DNA of 64,000 bases from Methanoculleus thermophilus (GCF_001571405.1 NZ_BCNX01000006.1:62001-126000); one strand, 5' to 3'. Positions 1 through 9,130 are shown, numbered from the stretch's first letter. The notes: generated from the sequence alone by a model not told the origin. A program made the numbers and translations.

Positions 1-381
1 CATGCAAACCCCATGGATATCATCGGGGACGCCGACGCCGCCAGGTTTGCTGCTCTCTTTGACGTCCTGATCCGGCACCAGGACTTCTGGGATATCGCGT
101 TCGTGATTGCCGTGCCGACGACGCTCGTCGACCCGGCGCATGTTGCAAACGAGATCGTCCGGTTCTCCCGGAACACCGAGAAGATGGTGGTGGGCTGCAT
201 GCTCGGCGGCGATAGCATGCGCAGCGGTCTAAGAATTTTACGCGGCTGCCGGATCCCGAATTTTGAGGAATTAGAGGACGCATTCAAAGCGGTGGGAAGC
301 GTTCTATCCGTCCCGAAGGCGCGGGGAGCGGGGCAGCGGCGCCCGCCCCGCGACGATCGGTGTCCGGGGGGCGAGGGGTGA
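1..381 (+). CDS. ADP-forming acetate/acyl-CoA synthetase, C-terminal end (partial)
   Basis: Open from the window edge to a stop at 381; codons 1-4 already read H-A-N-P before the first internal Met at 13, so the gene begins upstream. The N-P-M-D-I-I-G-D-A stretch and the following text on contested CoA-binding residues match the CoA-binding part of ADP-forming acyl-CoA synthetases, which make acetate plus ATP from acetyl-CoA, ADP and phosphate in the archaeal cytoplasm. The last 20 or so residues are rich in R, G and P and look like a non-conserved tail. The motif makes the family fairly secure. Substrate cannot be told from this fragment. Confidence 0.75.
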   Translation, partial: HANPMDIIGDADAARFAALFDVLIRHQDFWDIAFVIAVPTTLVDPAHVANEIVRFSRNTEKMVVGCMLGGDSMRSGLRILRGCRIPNFEELEDAFKAVGSVLSVPKARGAGQRRPPRDDRCPGGEG

Positions 382-471
382 TGCCTTCCCGGATTCCCGG
401 AAACCTTTTATATCCCTCTTCCACATCTCGGTCTGTCGGAACGGAGACAAACCCGTTCTCCGGGGAGATGG

Positions 472-1878
472 ATGGGGATGCTGTTTGAGAAGATAAGATC
501 CGAGATCCTTGCCCACAACTCGTATGTGGTTGGGGCGGAGGGGGAGGCGGTGGTCATCGATCCGAGGCGGGACTGCCAGATCTACGCGGAGATCGCCGAG
601 AGCAACGACTTTAAGATCACAACGATCTTTGAGACGCACAAGAACGAGGACTACGTCATCGGGTCCCGCGACCTTGCCCGCATAACAGGGGCCGAGATCC
701 TGCACGGGGCGCGGGAGAACTTCAGGTTCGGGACCAGCGTCCACGAGGGGGATACCTTCAGGCTCGGCCCCCTCGAGCTTGAGGTCATCGAGACCCCCGG
801 ACATACGGTCGAGAGCATATCGATACTGCTGCGCGACCGATCCGTCTCCGCCGACCCGCTGATGATCTTTACCGGTGATGCGCTCTTTGCAGGCGACGTC
901 GGGAGGACCGATCTTGCCGGGGAGAGCAAGCGCCGGGAGATGTCCGAGATGCTCTATGCAAGCCTGCACGAGAAGATCCTCCCGCTCCCGGACGGCGTGA
1001 TCGTCTGCCCCGCTCACGGCGCGGGCTCCGTCTGCGGCGGCAACATCAGCGACCGGGAGTATACGACGATTGGGTTTGAGAAGGCGGCAAATCCCATCCT
1101 CTCGATGAGCAAGGAGGAGTTCGTCGAGTACAAGATGAACGAGAAGATCTACGAGCCGCCGTACTTCGAGATGATGCGAAGACTCAACCGGGAGGGCCCG
1201 CCCCTTCTCTACAGCCTGCCGCACCTCTCGGCCTATTCCGCCCGGGAACTTCGCTCTCTCCTCGACGGAAAGGCCCAGATCATAGATATCCGGTCCCCGA
1301 CGAGTTTCGCCGGAGGGCATATCCCGGGGACGCTCAATATCTGGCGGGACGGTCTTCCGATCTACATGGGCTACTACCTGAACTACGACGACCCGATCGT
1401 CCTCGTCGACGACTTCAACCTGGACCTGGACCGCGTGGTCCGCTACTGTGTGAGGCTTGGCTACGACAACATCGCGGGATACCTCGCCGACGGGTTTGCG
1501 GCCTGGTTCAAGCAGGGCGAAGAGATCGAGCGGACCGGGACCTGGTCCCCGTCCGATCTCGCGGAGCACCTGGACGACCCTTCGGTCTATATCCTCGATG
1601 TCCGCAAGATCGGCCAGCGGGAGGAGAAGGGCTACATCCAGGGCTCCCACCACATCTACGTCGGGCACCTCGAGGAGCACCTTTCGGAGATCCCGGAGGA
1701 TAAGCGGATCGTCGTCCACTGCGATGTCGGGTACAAGGGAAGCATCGCAGCAAGCATCCTCCAGAAGCACGGGTTCTCAAACGTCATAAACCTCCTTGGA
1801 GGCACGATCGGGTGGGAGGCGGCGAACTACCCGATGATCAAAGAAGAGGAGGAACTTTACGCCGCGCCGGCGGCGTAG
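472..1878 (+). CDS. MBL-fold protein with two rhodanese domains
   Basis: A cytoplasmic protein of 468 aa. Residues 1-230 form a metallo-beta-lactamase fold: G-H111-T, T-G-D136 and P-A-H182-G are in the expected places, as in persulfide dioxygenase/glyoxalase-II relatives. The normal HxHxDH metal motif is replaced by H56-K-N-E-D60-Y61, so the metal site must differ. Rhodanese domain 1 (about 255-350) has no catalytic Cys; domain 2 (about 360-455) keeps a Cys loop at H-C417-D-V-G-Y-K-G. This layout suggests sulfane-sulfur or persulfide handling, which is an inference. The start could also be ATG 478, which lies further from the GGGGAG at 462-467 than ATG 472 does (10 nt versus 4 nt). It follows a 90 bp gap after the acyl-CoA synthetase gene. 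Confidence 0.85.
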   Translation: MGMLFEKIRSEILAHNSYVVGAEGEAVVIDPRRDCQIYAEIAESNDFKITTIFETHKNEDYVIGSRDLARITGAEILHGARENFRFGTSVHEGDTFRLGPLELEVIETPGHTVESISILLRDRSVSADPLMIFTGDALFAGDVGRTDLAGESKRREMSEMLYASLHEKILPLPDGVIVCPAHGAGSVCGGNISDREYTTIGFEKAANPILSMSKEEFVEYKMNEKIYEPPYFEMMRRLNREGPPLLYSLPHLSAYSARELRSLLDGKAQIIDIRSPTSFAGGHIPGTLNIWRDGLPIYMGYYLNYDDPIVLVDDFNLDLDRVVRYCVRLGYDNIAGYLADGFAAWFKQGEEIERTGTWSPSDLAEHLDDPSVYILDVRKIGQREEKGYIQGSHHIYVGHLEEHLSEIPEDKRIVVHCDVGYKGSIAASILQKHGFSNVINLLGGTIGWEAANYPMIKEEEELYAAPAA

Positions 1879-1959
1879 GGGTGGGGGCCCGGGATGACTC
1901 CCTATTCTTCATTTTTGTGCAAAAGCCCGGGGAATACGTGTGGTTCAGGACCCCTGCGA

Positions 1960-2303
1960 TCAAGCGTCCCCGTCATCAAGCATCTGCCTGACTGCAACCT
2001 GTAGTTCAGGGATCTTGTTCTTGATAGCGTCCCACAGGATCTCGTTATGAATGCCGAAGTATGCGTGAATGAGGATATCCCGCATCCCTGCAATCTTTCT
2101 CCAGGGGATATTGGGGTATTGGCATTTCAACGGTTCGGGGATGAGTATCACGGCCTCGCCGATGACCATGAGGTTCCGGATCACTCCGTCCTGCACCAGG
2201 TCGTTTGCCAAAAAATCTTCGTAGTCCATTCCCGGGTATACCGCTCAATTCTCTCGATGGCCTCGAGGATATCCCGGAGGTAGAGGTTATAATCCCGGGA
2301 CAT
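1960..2303 (-). pseudogene. hepT: HepT-like HEPN RNase toxin, frameshifted
   Basis: The minus strand from ATG 2303 reads M-S-R-D-Y-N-L-Y-L-R-D-I-L-E-A-I-E-R-I-E-R-Y-T-R, then the frame shifts by one base near 2228-2236 (a CCCGGGA run where CCCGGGGA would keep frame) and continues M-D-Y-E-D-F to the stop at 1960. The total of 344 nt is one base short of a whole number of codons. The C-terminal part keeps the HEPN RNase motif R-D-I-L-I-H-A-Y (RX4HXY). HepT is the RNase toxin of the MntA/HepT system. The first codons overlap the end of mntA by 17 nt. Either the toxin is inactivated or this is a homopolymer sequencing error. Confidence 0.8.
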
Positions 2304-2589
2304 ACCGGACGCTCCTGAGTATATACGGCTCGAGAGCCGGTTTTATGGTGTCGCGGTCGACGAGGTCGACCCTTCTCCCGAAGAGATCTTCGAGGAAGAA
2401 CTTGAGGTCCATGTACGTGTCGAAGGAGCGCCTCCCTTCCTCGAACTCGATGAGGATATCGATATCGCTCTCTTCACGCTCCTCGCCCCGGACAAACGAC
2501 CCAAAGACCCCGATCCGCCGGACCCCCAGGCTCCTGATCCGTTCCCGGTGTTTTGCGAGCGCATCGAGGATGCCATCGGCTGTAAGCAT
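2287..2589 (-). CDS. mntA: MntA-like nucleotidyltransferase antitoxin
   Basis: A 100-aa minimal nucleotidyltransferase. G30-S31 followed by D42-x-D44 forms the GSX10DXD signature, and a third acidic residue lies in R-R-V-D-L-V. In characterised MntA/HepT pairs the antitoxin adds AMP groups to a Tyr near the HEPN active site of HepT and so blocks its RNase activity. AGGAG lies 7 nt before ATG 2589. It is followed by hepT with a 17 nt overlap, the usual gene order. The reading frame is intact while hepT is not. It lies 200 bp upstream of, and divergent from, the cas operon, which places it in a defence neighbourhood. Confidence 0.88.
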   Translation of the reverse strand: MLTADGILDALAKHRERIRSLGVRRIGVFGSFVRGEEREESDIDILIEFEEGRRSFDTYMDLKFFLEDLFGRRVDLVDRDTIKPALEPYILRSVRYVPGL

Positions 2590-2751
2590 ATCATACTCCT
2601 GTTACCCGCCCGTCAGGATAACGCTTTTCTTCCTGCTACGATGATCGTAACCACAATTTCTGGAGTGCGCAGGAATTGACGCAAATAGCCTTGGTGTAAG
2701 ATAATCCCGTTGACAATCAGTCGTTCTCCATCCCTGCAGCCGGACGTAAAC

Positions 2752-2768
2752 GACTAAGTTTATCCATC
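2752..2768 (+). promoter_or_regulatory. Possible TATA region of the cas operon
   Basis: An AT-rich stretch containing AAGTTTATCC lies 35-45 nt before the probable cas3 start at 2802, in an otherwise gene-free 200 bp between divergent mntA and cas3. The position suits an archaeal TATA box with a short leader. No operator-like palindrome was noticed. Confidence 0.35.
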
Positions 2769-2801
2769 TTCTATCGAATTGTTAGATCGGTGGTCTGCCC
2801 C

Positions 2802-4982
2802 ATGTACTACGCCCATTCCACAAACAATTCCGATAAACAGAATTGGCAGTTGCTCAGAGTTCACCTCAAGAACGTTGCCGATATTGCGTCGCAGTTTGCT
2901 GGGGATTTTAATGCCGGTAAACTTGCTTACGCCGGAGGGTTGCTGCATGACATCGGGAAGTATTCGGCAGAGTTCCAGAGGCGCCTTGAGGGAGCAAACA
3001 TTCGGGTCGACCACTCGACCGCCGGGGCACTGGAGGCAAGGGCACTGTACCCAAAACAGTTCAGCCGTATCCTTGAGTACATCATCACCGGGCACCATGG
3101 AGGTCTATTGAACTATGGCAGCGAGGCGAGCGGGCTTGAAGAGCGCTTGGGAAACAGGTTTTTACCGGATTACTCGGCGTACCGGGACGAGATCCAGGCC
3201 CCTGATCTTAAGGGGTTCCGCCCGGTTCTGCAGCCGGTCCGAAACGGGATCGGATTTACGGTGGCCTTCTATACGCGCATGCTCTACTCGTGCCTCGTCG
3301 ATGCGGATTCTCTCGATACTGAAGCGTTCGCAGATCCCGGGGCATACTCCGTCCGGGGGCGATACGACTCGTTTGAGACCCTCTCCCGGAGGTTCGATGA
3401 GTATATGGCCGTCCTCCTCTCGGGTGCCGACGAAACTCTGATCAACAAGCAGAGAAGGGAGATCTACGAACAGTGCCGGGAGGCGGCATCCCTCCCACCG
3501 CAGGTCTTTACCCTGACTGTCCCGACCGGCGGGGGGAAGACACTCTCATCGATGGCATTTGCGCTTGAGCACCTAAAACGCCACAATCTAAAGAGGATAT
3601 TTTATGTCATCCCCTATACAAGCATCATCGAGCAGAACGCCGCAATATTCAGGAAGATCTTCGGGAACCGGAACGTGCTGGAGCACCATAGCAACTTCGA
3701 CCCGATGACGGTACCCGACGACGATGCTGACCCCGTGAGGTATCTCCTTGAACTCTCGGCCGAAAACTGGGATATGCCAATCATCGTGACGACAAATGTC
3801 CAGTTCTTCGAATCGCTCTTCTCAAACAAACGGTCGCGATGCAGAAAGATCCACAACCTTGCCCGGAGTGTGATCATACTCGATGAGGCCCAGATGCTGC
3901 CGACGGACTTCCTGCGGCCCTGCCTCCAGGCTCTCTCTGAACTTGTCCGAAACTACGGTTCCACAGTCGTCATCTGCACGGCGACCCAGCCCAGACTCAG
4001 TGATCTACTTGATGAAAGCATCAGGCCCGCCGAGATCATGCGTTCGCCTGCAGAACTTTATGAGGTGTTCCGGCGGGTCAACGTGCACGATCTCGGGCCA
4101 ATGAGCGACGAGGAACTCACCGCCAGGCTGCAGAAGCACCACCAAGTTCTCTGTATCGTCAATACCAGAGCCCACGCCCAGCACCTGCACGCCTCACTCT
4201 CGGAACACGGCCGGTGCTTCCACCTGAGCGCCAGAATGTGCCCCATCCACCGGAGGAAGCAACTGAAGGAGATCAAGGATCTGATTAAAGCGGGTGCAGA
4301 GTGCCGTGTCGTCTCGACCCAGCTGATCGAGGCCGGCGTGGATATCGACTTCCCTATTGTCTACCGGGGAGCAACCGGCATCGATTCCGTTGCCCAGGCT
4401 GCCGGACGGTGCAACCGTGAGGGAAAGGCAGAGCGGGGAGAGGTCTACGTCTTCCGGTCGACCGAGAGGTATGGTCAGGCTACGAGCTGGCAGCGGCTCA
4501 CAGCGGAGGTCGGCAGGATGGTCATGGATATATATGGCGATCCACTCTCACTTCGGGCTGTCGAGGCCTACTTCCAGAGACTCTACTCGTATAAGGGTGA
4601 CAAGGGGCTTGACCGGGAGGGGATACTGGAGTCGTTCGAGAAGAGGGCTCGTGAGTTTGCATTCCCGTTTGAGGATGTCGGGTGGAAGTTCTGCATCATT
4701 GAGCAGGGCACAAAGGACCTCATCGTCCCCTATGGCGACGAAGGGAGAGCACTCCTCGACGAACTCCGGGCCAGTGAATCACCGTGGAAGTATGCACGGC
4801 ATCTGCAAGGGTATACGATCAATATCTACCCTAACGAATTTCGGGAACTCGAACGCGCAGGAAAAATCGACCTCTTCGGCGACAGGTTCTGGATACTGAA
4901 TGATATGAGCCAATACTCCGAGGAAATTGGACTGATAAATCGAAAAGGTAATGAAGGGGAGGGATCACTACTGATCGTTTAG
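2802..4982 (+). CDS. cas3: CRISPR-associated nuclease/helicase Cas3 (type I-C)
   Basis: Cas3 unwinds and degrades the non-target strand after Cascade forms an R-loop. Numbered from ATG 2802: HD nuclease domain at the N-terminus with H49-D50 in L-L-H-D-I-G-K and a G-H-H-G-G motif near 97-101; helicase Walker A P-T-G-G-G-K-T near 241-247; DEAQ box at 361-364; and C-terminal helicase motifs including S-T-Q-L-I-E-A-G-V-D and the Q-A-A-G-R-C-N-R-E motif VI. At 726 aa it is a fused HD-helicase of normal length. An in-frame GTG at 2790 is an alternative start, but the conserved M-Y-Y-A-H begins at 2802. First gene of a seven-gene operon; cas5c starts 7 nt after its stop. Confidence 0.95.
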   Translation: MYYAHSTNNSDKQNWQLLRVHLKNVADIASQFAGDFNAGKLAYAGGLLHDIGKYSAEFQRRLEGANIRVDHSTAGALEARALYPKQFSRILEYIITGHHGGLLNYGSEASGLEERLGNRFLPDYSAYRDEIQAPDLKGFRPVLQPVRNGIGFTVAFYTRMLYSCLVDADSLDTEAFADPGAYSVRGRYDSFETLSRRFDEYMAVLLSGADETLINKQRREIYEQCREAASLPPQVFTLTVPTGGGKTLSSMAFALEHLKRHNLKRIFYVIPYTSIIEQNAAIFRKIFGNRNVLEHHSNFDPMTVPDDDADPVRYLLELSAENWDMPIIVTTNVQFFESLFSNKRSRCRKIHNLARSVIILDEAQMLPTDFLRPCLQALSELVRNYGSTVVICTATQPRLSDLLDESIRPAEIMRSPAELYEVFRRVNVHDLGPMSDEELTARLQKHHQVLCIVNTRAHAQHLHASLSEHGRCFHLSARMCPIHRRKQLKEIKDLIKAGAECRVVSTQLIEAGVDIDFPIVYRGATGIDSVAQAAGRCNREGKAERGEVYVFRSTERYGQATSWQRLTAEVGRMVMDIYGDPLSLRAVEAYFQRLYSYKGDKGLDREGILESFEKRAREFAFPFEDVGWKFCIIEQGTKDLIVPYGDEGRALLDELRASESPWKYARHLQGYTINIYPNEFRELERAGKIDLFGDRFWILNDMSQYSEEIGLINRKGNEGEGSLLIV

Positions 4983-4989
4983 GGAGGCG

Positions 4990-5655
4990 ATGGCGATAGG
5001 CTATGGAGTACGGCTGAAAGTATGGGGAGATTATGCCTGTTTTACCCGACCGGAGATGAAGACGGAGCGGGTGAGTTACGATGTGATGACCCCCTCGGCT
5101 GCACGGGGCATCCTTGAGGCAATCTACTGGAAACCTGCCATCCGCTGGAAGGTTGACAAGATCCACGTCTTAAACCCTATAAAGTTTGACAACGTCCGCC
5201 GAAACGAGAGGGCGGGTAAGATCCCGGCGACGAAGGTGATGAGCGCACTCCGCGGGAAGGATGTTGCTCTTTTTCAAGACTCTGCCCAGGGAGCCGTCCA
5301 GCGAGCATCATTGCTCTTGCGTGATGTCTGTTATGGTATCGAAGCGCACTTCGAGTTGACCGACCAGGCGGGCCCCGATGATACCGCCGAGAAACACTAC
5401 AACATCGCGCTCCGCAGAATGCGGAAGGGGCAGTGCTTCTACCAGCCTTATTTCGGCTGCCGTGAGTTCCCGGTCCGGTTCGAACTCGTGGAGGGAGAGA
5501 TGCCGAAGTCCTGCTACACGGGAGAGAAGGATCTCGGATTCATGCTCTACGACATCGATTTTGACGATGGCATGAAGGCCATCTTTTACCGGGCGGTCAT
5601 GGTGGACGGCGTCATCGATGTACAGCGGTGCTTAGAGTTCGGGGGCGTCTCATGA
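4990..5655 (+). CDS. cas5c: Type I-C Cascade subunit and crRNA-processing nuclease Cas5c
   Basis: A 221-aa RAMP protein. In type I-C systems Cas5 replaces Cas6: it cuts pre-crRNA in the repeat and stays bound to the 5' handle. Y46, K135 and H136 (E-K-H-Y-N) correspond to the Tyr-Lys-His catalytic set known from characterised Cas5d proteins, so processing activity is expected. No cas6 is present in the locus, consistent with this role. The stop overlaps the cas8c start (ATGA at 5652-5655), indicating translational coupling. Subtype assignment rests on gene order as well as sequence. Confidence 0.93.
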   Translation: MAIGYGVRLKVWGDYACFTRPEMKTERVSYDVMTPSAARGILEAIYWKPAIRWKVDKIHVLNPIKFDNVRRNERAGKIPATKVMSALRGKDVALFQDSAQGAVQRASLLLRDVCYGIEAHFELTDQAGPDDTAEKHYNIALRRMRKGQCFYQPYFGCREFPVRFELVEGEMPKSCYTGEKDLGFMLYDIDFDDGMKAIFYRAVMVDGVIDVQRCLEFGGVS

Positions 5656-7535
5656 TCATCCAGTCTCTCTGCCGGTATTATGACATCCTCGCGGAGGATG
5701 AGAGAGCAAAAATAGCTCGATTTGGATACGGTCCCGTTGACGTTTCCTTTGCCCTTGTTATTTCGGATGATGGTGAGATATCATACATTGTTGATCTCAG
5801 GAGTGACAATAAGAAACCAAGACCGAGAACTGAGGTTGTGCCACTGCACATGGGTCGCTCAGGGACGCAACCCCCGGCGTATTTCTTATGTGATAAGGCC
5901 AAGTATTTCTTTGGCGTGGAGAAGAAGAAAAAGGGTGCTATTTCTGCCGCAGACGACAATCAAGAAGTCATCATTCTAGAAAAAGGAGAAAAAGAGGATC
6001 TCTTGATTACAAAACATTCCCGAGATTGTTTTGAAGATTTCAAACGCCTTCATCGTAAGATCCTGGAGGATGTAGACGATCCATGTGTAAAGAGATTCTT
6101 GAAATTCCTTGATCGATGGAAGCCTGAATCGTTCCTTGACAACACGAAACTTCTAGAGTATAAAGATGAGATCCTCAACGACAGCAATTTAGTGATTGGT
6201 TGTGGAGGAATATATCTTCACGAGAACGATGCTGTCAGAGCTGCTTGGGAAAAGCACTTATCGCAGGGTATAGAAAAGAAGCAAACAAGTGCCCAATGCC
6301 TTGTAAGTGGACGGTCGGCTTCTGTAGCGCGGTTACATAATAAGGTTGTTGGAGTCGCTGGCACGCATTCCTCAGGTGCTCCGCTCGTCGCGTTCAATGA
6401 TGATTCTTTCTGCTCCTATGGTAAAAAGCAGGGCCTCAACGCCCCGGTCAGCGAGTTGGCGATGTTTAAGTATACCACCGCTCTGAACTATCTCCTTGCA
6501 CGCCCGGAGTATCACATGCGCATTGCCGATACAACGGTCGTCTTCTGGGCGGAGACAAGCGGGACGGCCTGCGAGGATCTTGCGCTTCTCTTCTTCGATC
6601 CTCGTGAAGAGGCCGATGAGGACAGTGAAGCAGAATCCTCTGGTCCGGCGAGGATTCAGGACTGGAAGAGAATCGAACTGATCTCCGATATCCTCGATAA
6701 GGTTCGGAGGGGCCAGAAGGTCCATACCGAGGATATCGGGGCAGACCCTGAGGCGAACTTCTACATACTTGGCCTCTCTCCCAACAACGCGAGACTTGCG
6801 GTCCGGTTCTGGCACGTTGATACCTTTGGCAACTTTATCGCAAGAGCCGCACGGCATCACCTGGACATGGAGATCGTCAGGGGCGATTACGATCCGCGGT
6901 ATGTCTCGATGTATCGTTTGTTGAGAGAGACGGTTGCGCCGAGTTCGGATAGCAAGGCCGCTTCCCCGCTCCTTGGCGGCCTTGTTATGCGGTCGATCCT
7001 GAACGGTGGACCATACCCTGTTCAGATGTACAGCGCGATCCTCAATCGGGCGAAGGTGGATCAGCCAATCAACTCGATCCGGGCGGGCTTCATCAAAGCC
7101 TACCTGCTCCGCCTTGCGAGAGCCGGTCTGACTAATTTAAGGGAGGATATGATTAGCGTGAGTCTAAACGAGGAGAATCAGAACGTGCCGTACCGCCTTG
7201 GGAGGCTCTTTGCAGTCCTCGAGAAGGTACAGGCCGATACGAACAGAGAGATGCAGAGCACGATCACCAGCAAGTACTTCAGCAGTGCGTCGACGACGCC
7301 GGCGGTGGTCTTCCCGGTTCTGCTGAAACTTGCACAGCACCATATCGCAAAGTCCGATTGGGGATTCAAGACGGTGCAGGCGATCGAAGAGACGCTGGAA
7401 GGTGTTGATGAGTTCCCGGCATACTTGAGCCTGGAGGAGCAGGGGATGTTCATGCTCGGCTACTACCACCAGCGTAAGGCGCTTTACACGAAGAAAGAGG
7501 GAAAAGAGGATTTGCAGGTGAGGGATCATGAGTGA
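5652..7535 (+). CDS. cas8c: Type I-C Cascade large subunit Cas8c (Csd1)
   Basis: A 627-aa large subunit that recognises the PAM and helps load target DNA and recruit Cas3. I chose ATG 5652 (M-I-I-Q-S-L-C-R-Y-Y-D-I-L) over an upstream in-frame start at 5628 because it forms the ATGA overlap with cas5c and begins with the family-typical text. The gene is compositionally split: about 5690-6360 is clearly AT-richer with A/T-ending codons, whereas the rest matches the GC-rich neighbours. That may reflect replacement of the N-terminal half by recombination. The end overlaps cas7 by 8 nt. Confidence 0.92.
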   Translation: MIIQSLCRYYDILAEDERAKIARFGYGPVDVSFALVISDDGEISYIVDLRSDNKKPRPRTEVVPLHMGRSGTQPPAYFLCDKAKYFFGVEKKKKGAISAADDNQEVIILEKGEKEDLLITKHSRDCFEDFKRLHRKILEDVDDPCVKRFLKFLDRWKPESFLDNTKLLEYKDEILNDSNLVIGCGGIYLHENDAVRAAWEKHLSQGIEKKQTSAQCLVSGRSASVARLHNKVVGVAGTHSSGAPLVAFNDDSFCSYGKKQGLNAPVSELAMFKYTTALNYLLARPEYHMRIADTTVVFWAETSGTACEDLALLFFDPREEADEDSEAESSGPARIQDWKRIELISDILDKVRRGQKVHTEDIGADPEANFYILGLSPNNARLAVRFWHVDTFGNFIARAARHHLDMEIVRGDYDPRYVSMYRLLRETVAPSSDSKAASPLLGGLVMRSILNGGPYPVQMYSAILNRAKVDQPINSIRAGFIKAYLLRLARAGLTNLREDMISVSLNEENQNVPYRLGRLFAVLEKVQADTNREMQSTITSKYFSSASTTPAVVFPVLLKLAQHHIAKSDWGFKTVQAIEETLEGVDEFPAYLSLEEQGMFMLGYYHQRKALYTKKEGKEDLQVRDHE

Positions 7536-8394
7536 GCCTATTAAAAACCGGTATGAGTTTGTCCTGTTGTTTGATGTCGAGAATGGAAATCCGAATGGTG
7601 ACCCGGATATGGGGAATATGCCACGGATCGATCCGCAGACGGGACATGGTATCGTAACAGATGTTTGCCTCAAGAGAAAAGTCAGAGATTATATCGACCT
7701 TGTTAAATCGGATGATTCTGGCCGCAATGTACCAGGATATAACATATATGTCAAGTCGGGTGTGGTTTTAAATGATTTACATGCAATGGCGTATAAAAGC
7801 ATAAACCGCCCCCCTAAAGGCAAGAAAGAACTGGCAGATCCCGCTGCTACCCAATTTATGTGCGAGAATTTTTATGATATCAGAACTTTTGGTGCTGTAA
7901 TGTCAACGGGTGTTAATTGCGGACAGGTCAGAGGACCGGTGCAGCTCAACTTTTCCCGTAGCATTGACCCGATCTTCCAGCAGGAGGTCACCATCACCCG
8001 TCTGGCAGTCACAACCGAGGGGGACCGTGAGAAAGGCCGGACGATGGGGAAGAAGCAGATCGTCCCCTACGCGCTCTATCGCACCGAAGGCTACGTCTCC
8101 GCCCATCTCGCTCAGAAGACGGGGTTCTCCGATGACGATCTGGAACTCTTCTGGGAAAGCCTTGTCAATATGTTCGAGCACGACCACTCGGCCTCGAGGG
8201 GCAAGTTGTCTGCCCGGAAACTGATCGTCTTCAAGCACGACACGGCCCTGGGATGCTGCCAGTCACACCTCCTCTTCGACAAGGTCAGGGTTGAACGCAT
8301 CTCCGGGGATCTGCCTCCGCGATCGTTTGGGGACTATCGTGTCACCGTCGATCGGGACGTGCCTGCCGGGGTCGAGATCATCGAGAAGTTGTGA
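7528..8394 (+). CDS. cas7c: Type I-C Cascade backbone Cas7 (Csd2)
   Basis: A 288-aa RAMP protein that polymerises along the crRNA to form the Cascade backbone. It has the family opening E-F-V-L-L-F-D-V-E-N-G-N-P-N-G-D-P-D, the central R-T-F-G-A-V motif and the G-Q-V-R-G-P-V-Q segment. The first 390 bp or so are AT-richer than the rest, as in the 5' part of cas8c. Start ATG 7528 overlaps the end of cas8c; the stop overlaps the GTG start of cas4 (GTGA at 8391-8394). Confidence 0.94.
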   Translation: MSEPIKNRYEFVLLFDVENGNPNGDPDMGNMPRIDPQTGHGIVTDVCLKRKVRDYIDLVKSDDSGRNVPGYNIYVKSGVVLNDLHAMAYKSINRPPKGKKELADPAATQFMCENFYDIRTFGAVMSTGVNCGQVRGPVQLNFSRSIDPIFQQEVTITRLAVTTEGDREKGRTMGKKQIVPYALYRTEGYVSAHLAQKTGFSDDDLELFWESLVNMFEHDHSASRGKLSARKLIVFKHDTALGCCQSHLLFDKVRVERISGDLPPRSFGDYRVTVDRDVPAGVEIIEKL

Positions 8395-9077
8395 GTACGG
8401 TGCGGTATACTGACGAAGAGCTGCTCGCGTTGTCGGGCATCCAGCACTTCTGTTTTTGCCGGCGTCAGTGGGCCCTCATCCACGTCGAGCGCCAGTGGGA
8501 GGAGAACCTCCAGACGGTGGAAGGCCACCTGGTCCATCAGAGGGTGGACGACCCGTTCTTCATGGAGAGCCGCGGCGATGTCATCATATCGCGGGCTGTC
8601 CCGATTGTCTCATACACCCTTGGCCTCTATGGCGTGGCCGACGTGGTCGAGTACATCCGCTCGGAAGATGGTATTTCCCTTCCGGGCCACGAAGGCCTCT
8701 GGACGGTAAGACCGGTGGAGTACAAGCGGGGGAGACCCAAGATTGACGAGCGCGATGAGGTCCAGCTATGCGCCCAGGCGATCTGTCTGGAAGAGGTGTT
8801 TAATTCCCGTATCAGCCGGGGCGACTTCTATTACAACGAGATCCGGCGAAGAGTGCCGCTGCTCCTCTCTGATGGGTTACGAGAGCGGGTTTATCGGTTG
8901 TCGGAGGAGATGCATGAACTCTTCGCCAGAGGTGTCACACCCCCTGCTGAAGTCTCGCGGAAGTGCGGCCTCTGTTCCCTCCAGAATGTCTGTATGCCGA
9001 AACTGACGAAAAAGCCCCAGTCTGTTCGCAAATATATACGCAAACACATCAAAGAGGCCTGTGTGGAGGATGTCTGA
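8391..9077 (+). CDS. cas4: Cas4 adaptation exonuclease
   Basis: A 228-aa RecB-family nuclease that, with Cas1-Cas2, trims prespacers and selects those with a correct PAM. The nuclease core is seen as A-D84-V, E110-Y-K112-R-G-R-P-K. The 4Fe-4S cluster ligands are C21 and/or C23 near the N-terminus plus C192, C195 and C201 (C-G-L-C...C-M-P). The start is GTG 8391, overlapping the cas7 stop, which implies coupled translation. A 53 nt gap separates it from cas1. Confidence 0.93.
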   Translation: MSTVRYTDEELLALSGIQHFCFCRRQWALIHVERQWEENLQTVEGHLVHQRVDDPFFMESRGDVIISRAVPIVSYTLGLYGVADVVEYIRSEDGISLPGHEGLWTVRPVEYKRGRPKIDERDEVQLCAQAICLEEVFNSRISRGDFYYNEIRRRVPLLLSDGLRERVYRLSEEMHELFARGVTPPAEVSRKCGLCSLQNVCMPKLTKKPQSVRKYIRKHIKEACVEDV

Positions 9078-9130
9078 ATACATGAGGTGGGTGGCAGCAT
9101 GTTGGACCTGTTTGCCCGGGGGCACTGTGG

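Noticed and set aside
304-1770. Long minus-strand open frame of 488 codons opposite the MBL/rhodanese gene
   Set aside because: Its translation is repetitive in L, V, D and R with no family motif, and the plus strand has full MBL and rhodanese motifs. Open antisense frames are common in GC-rich DNA.
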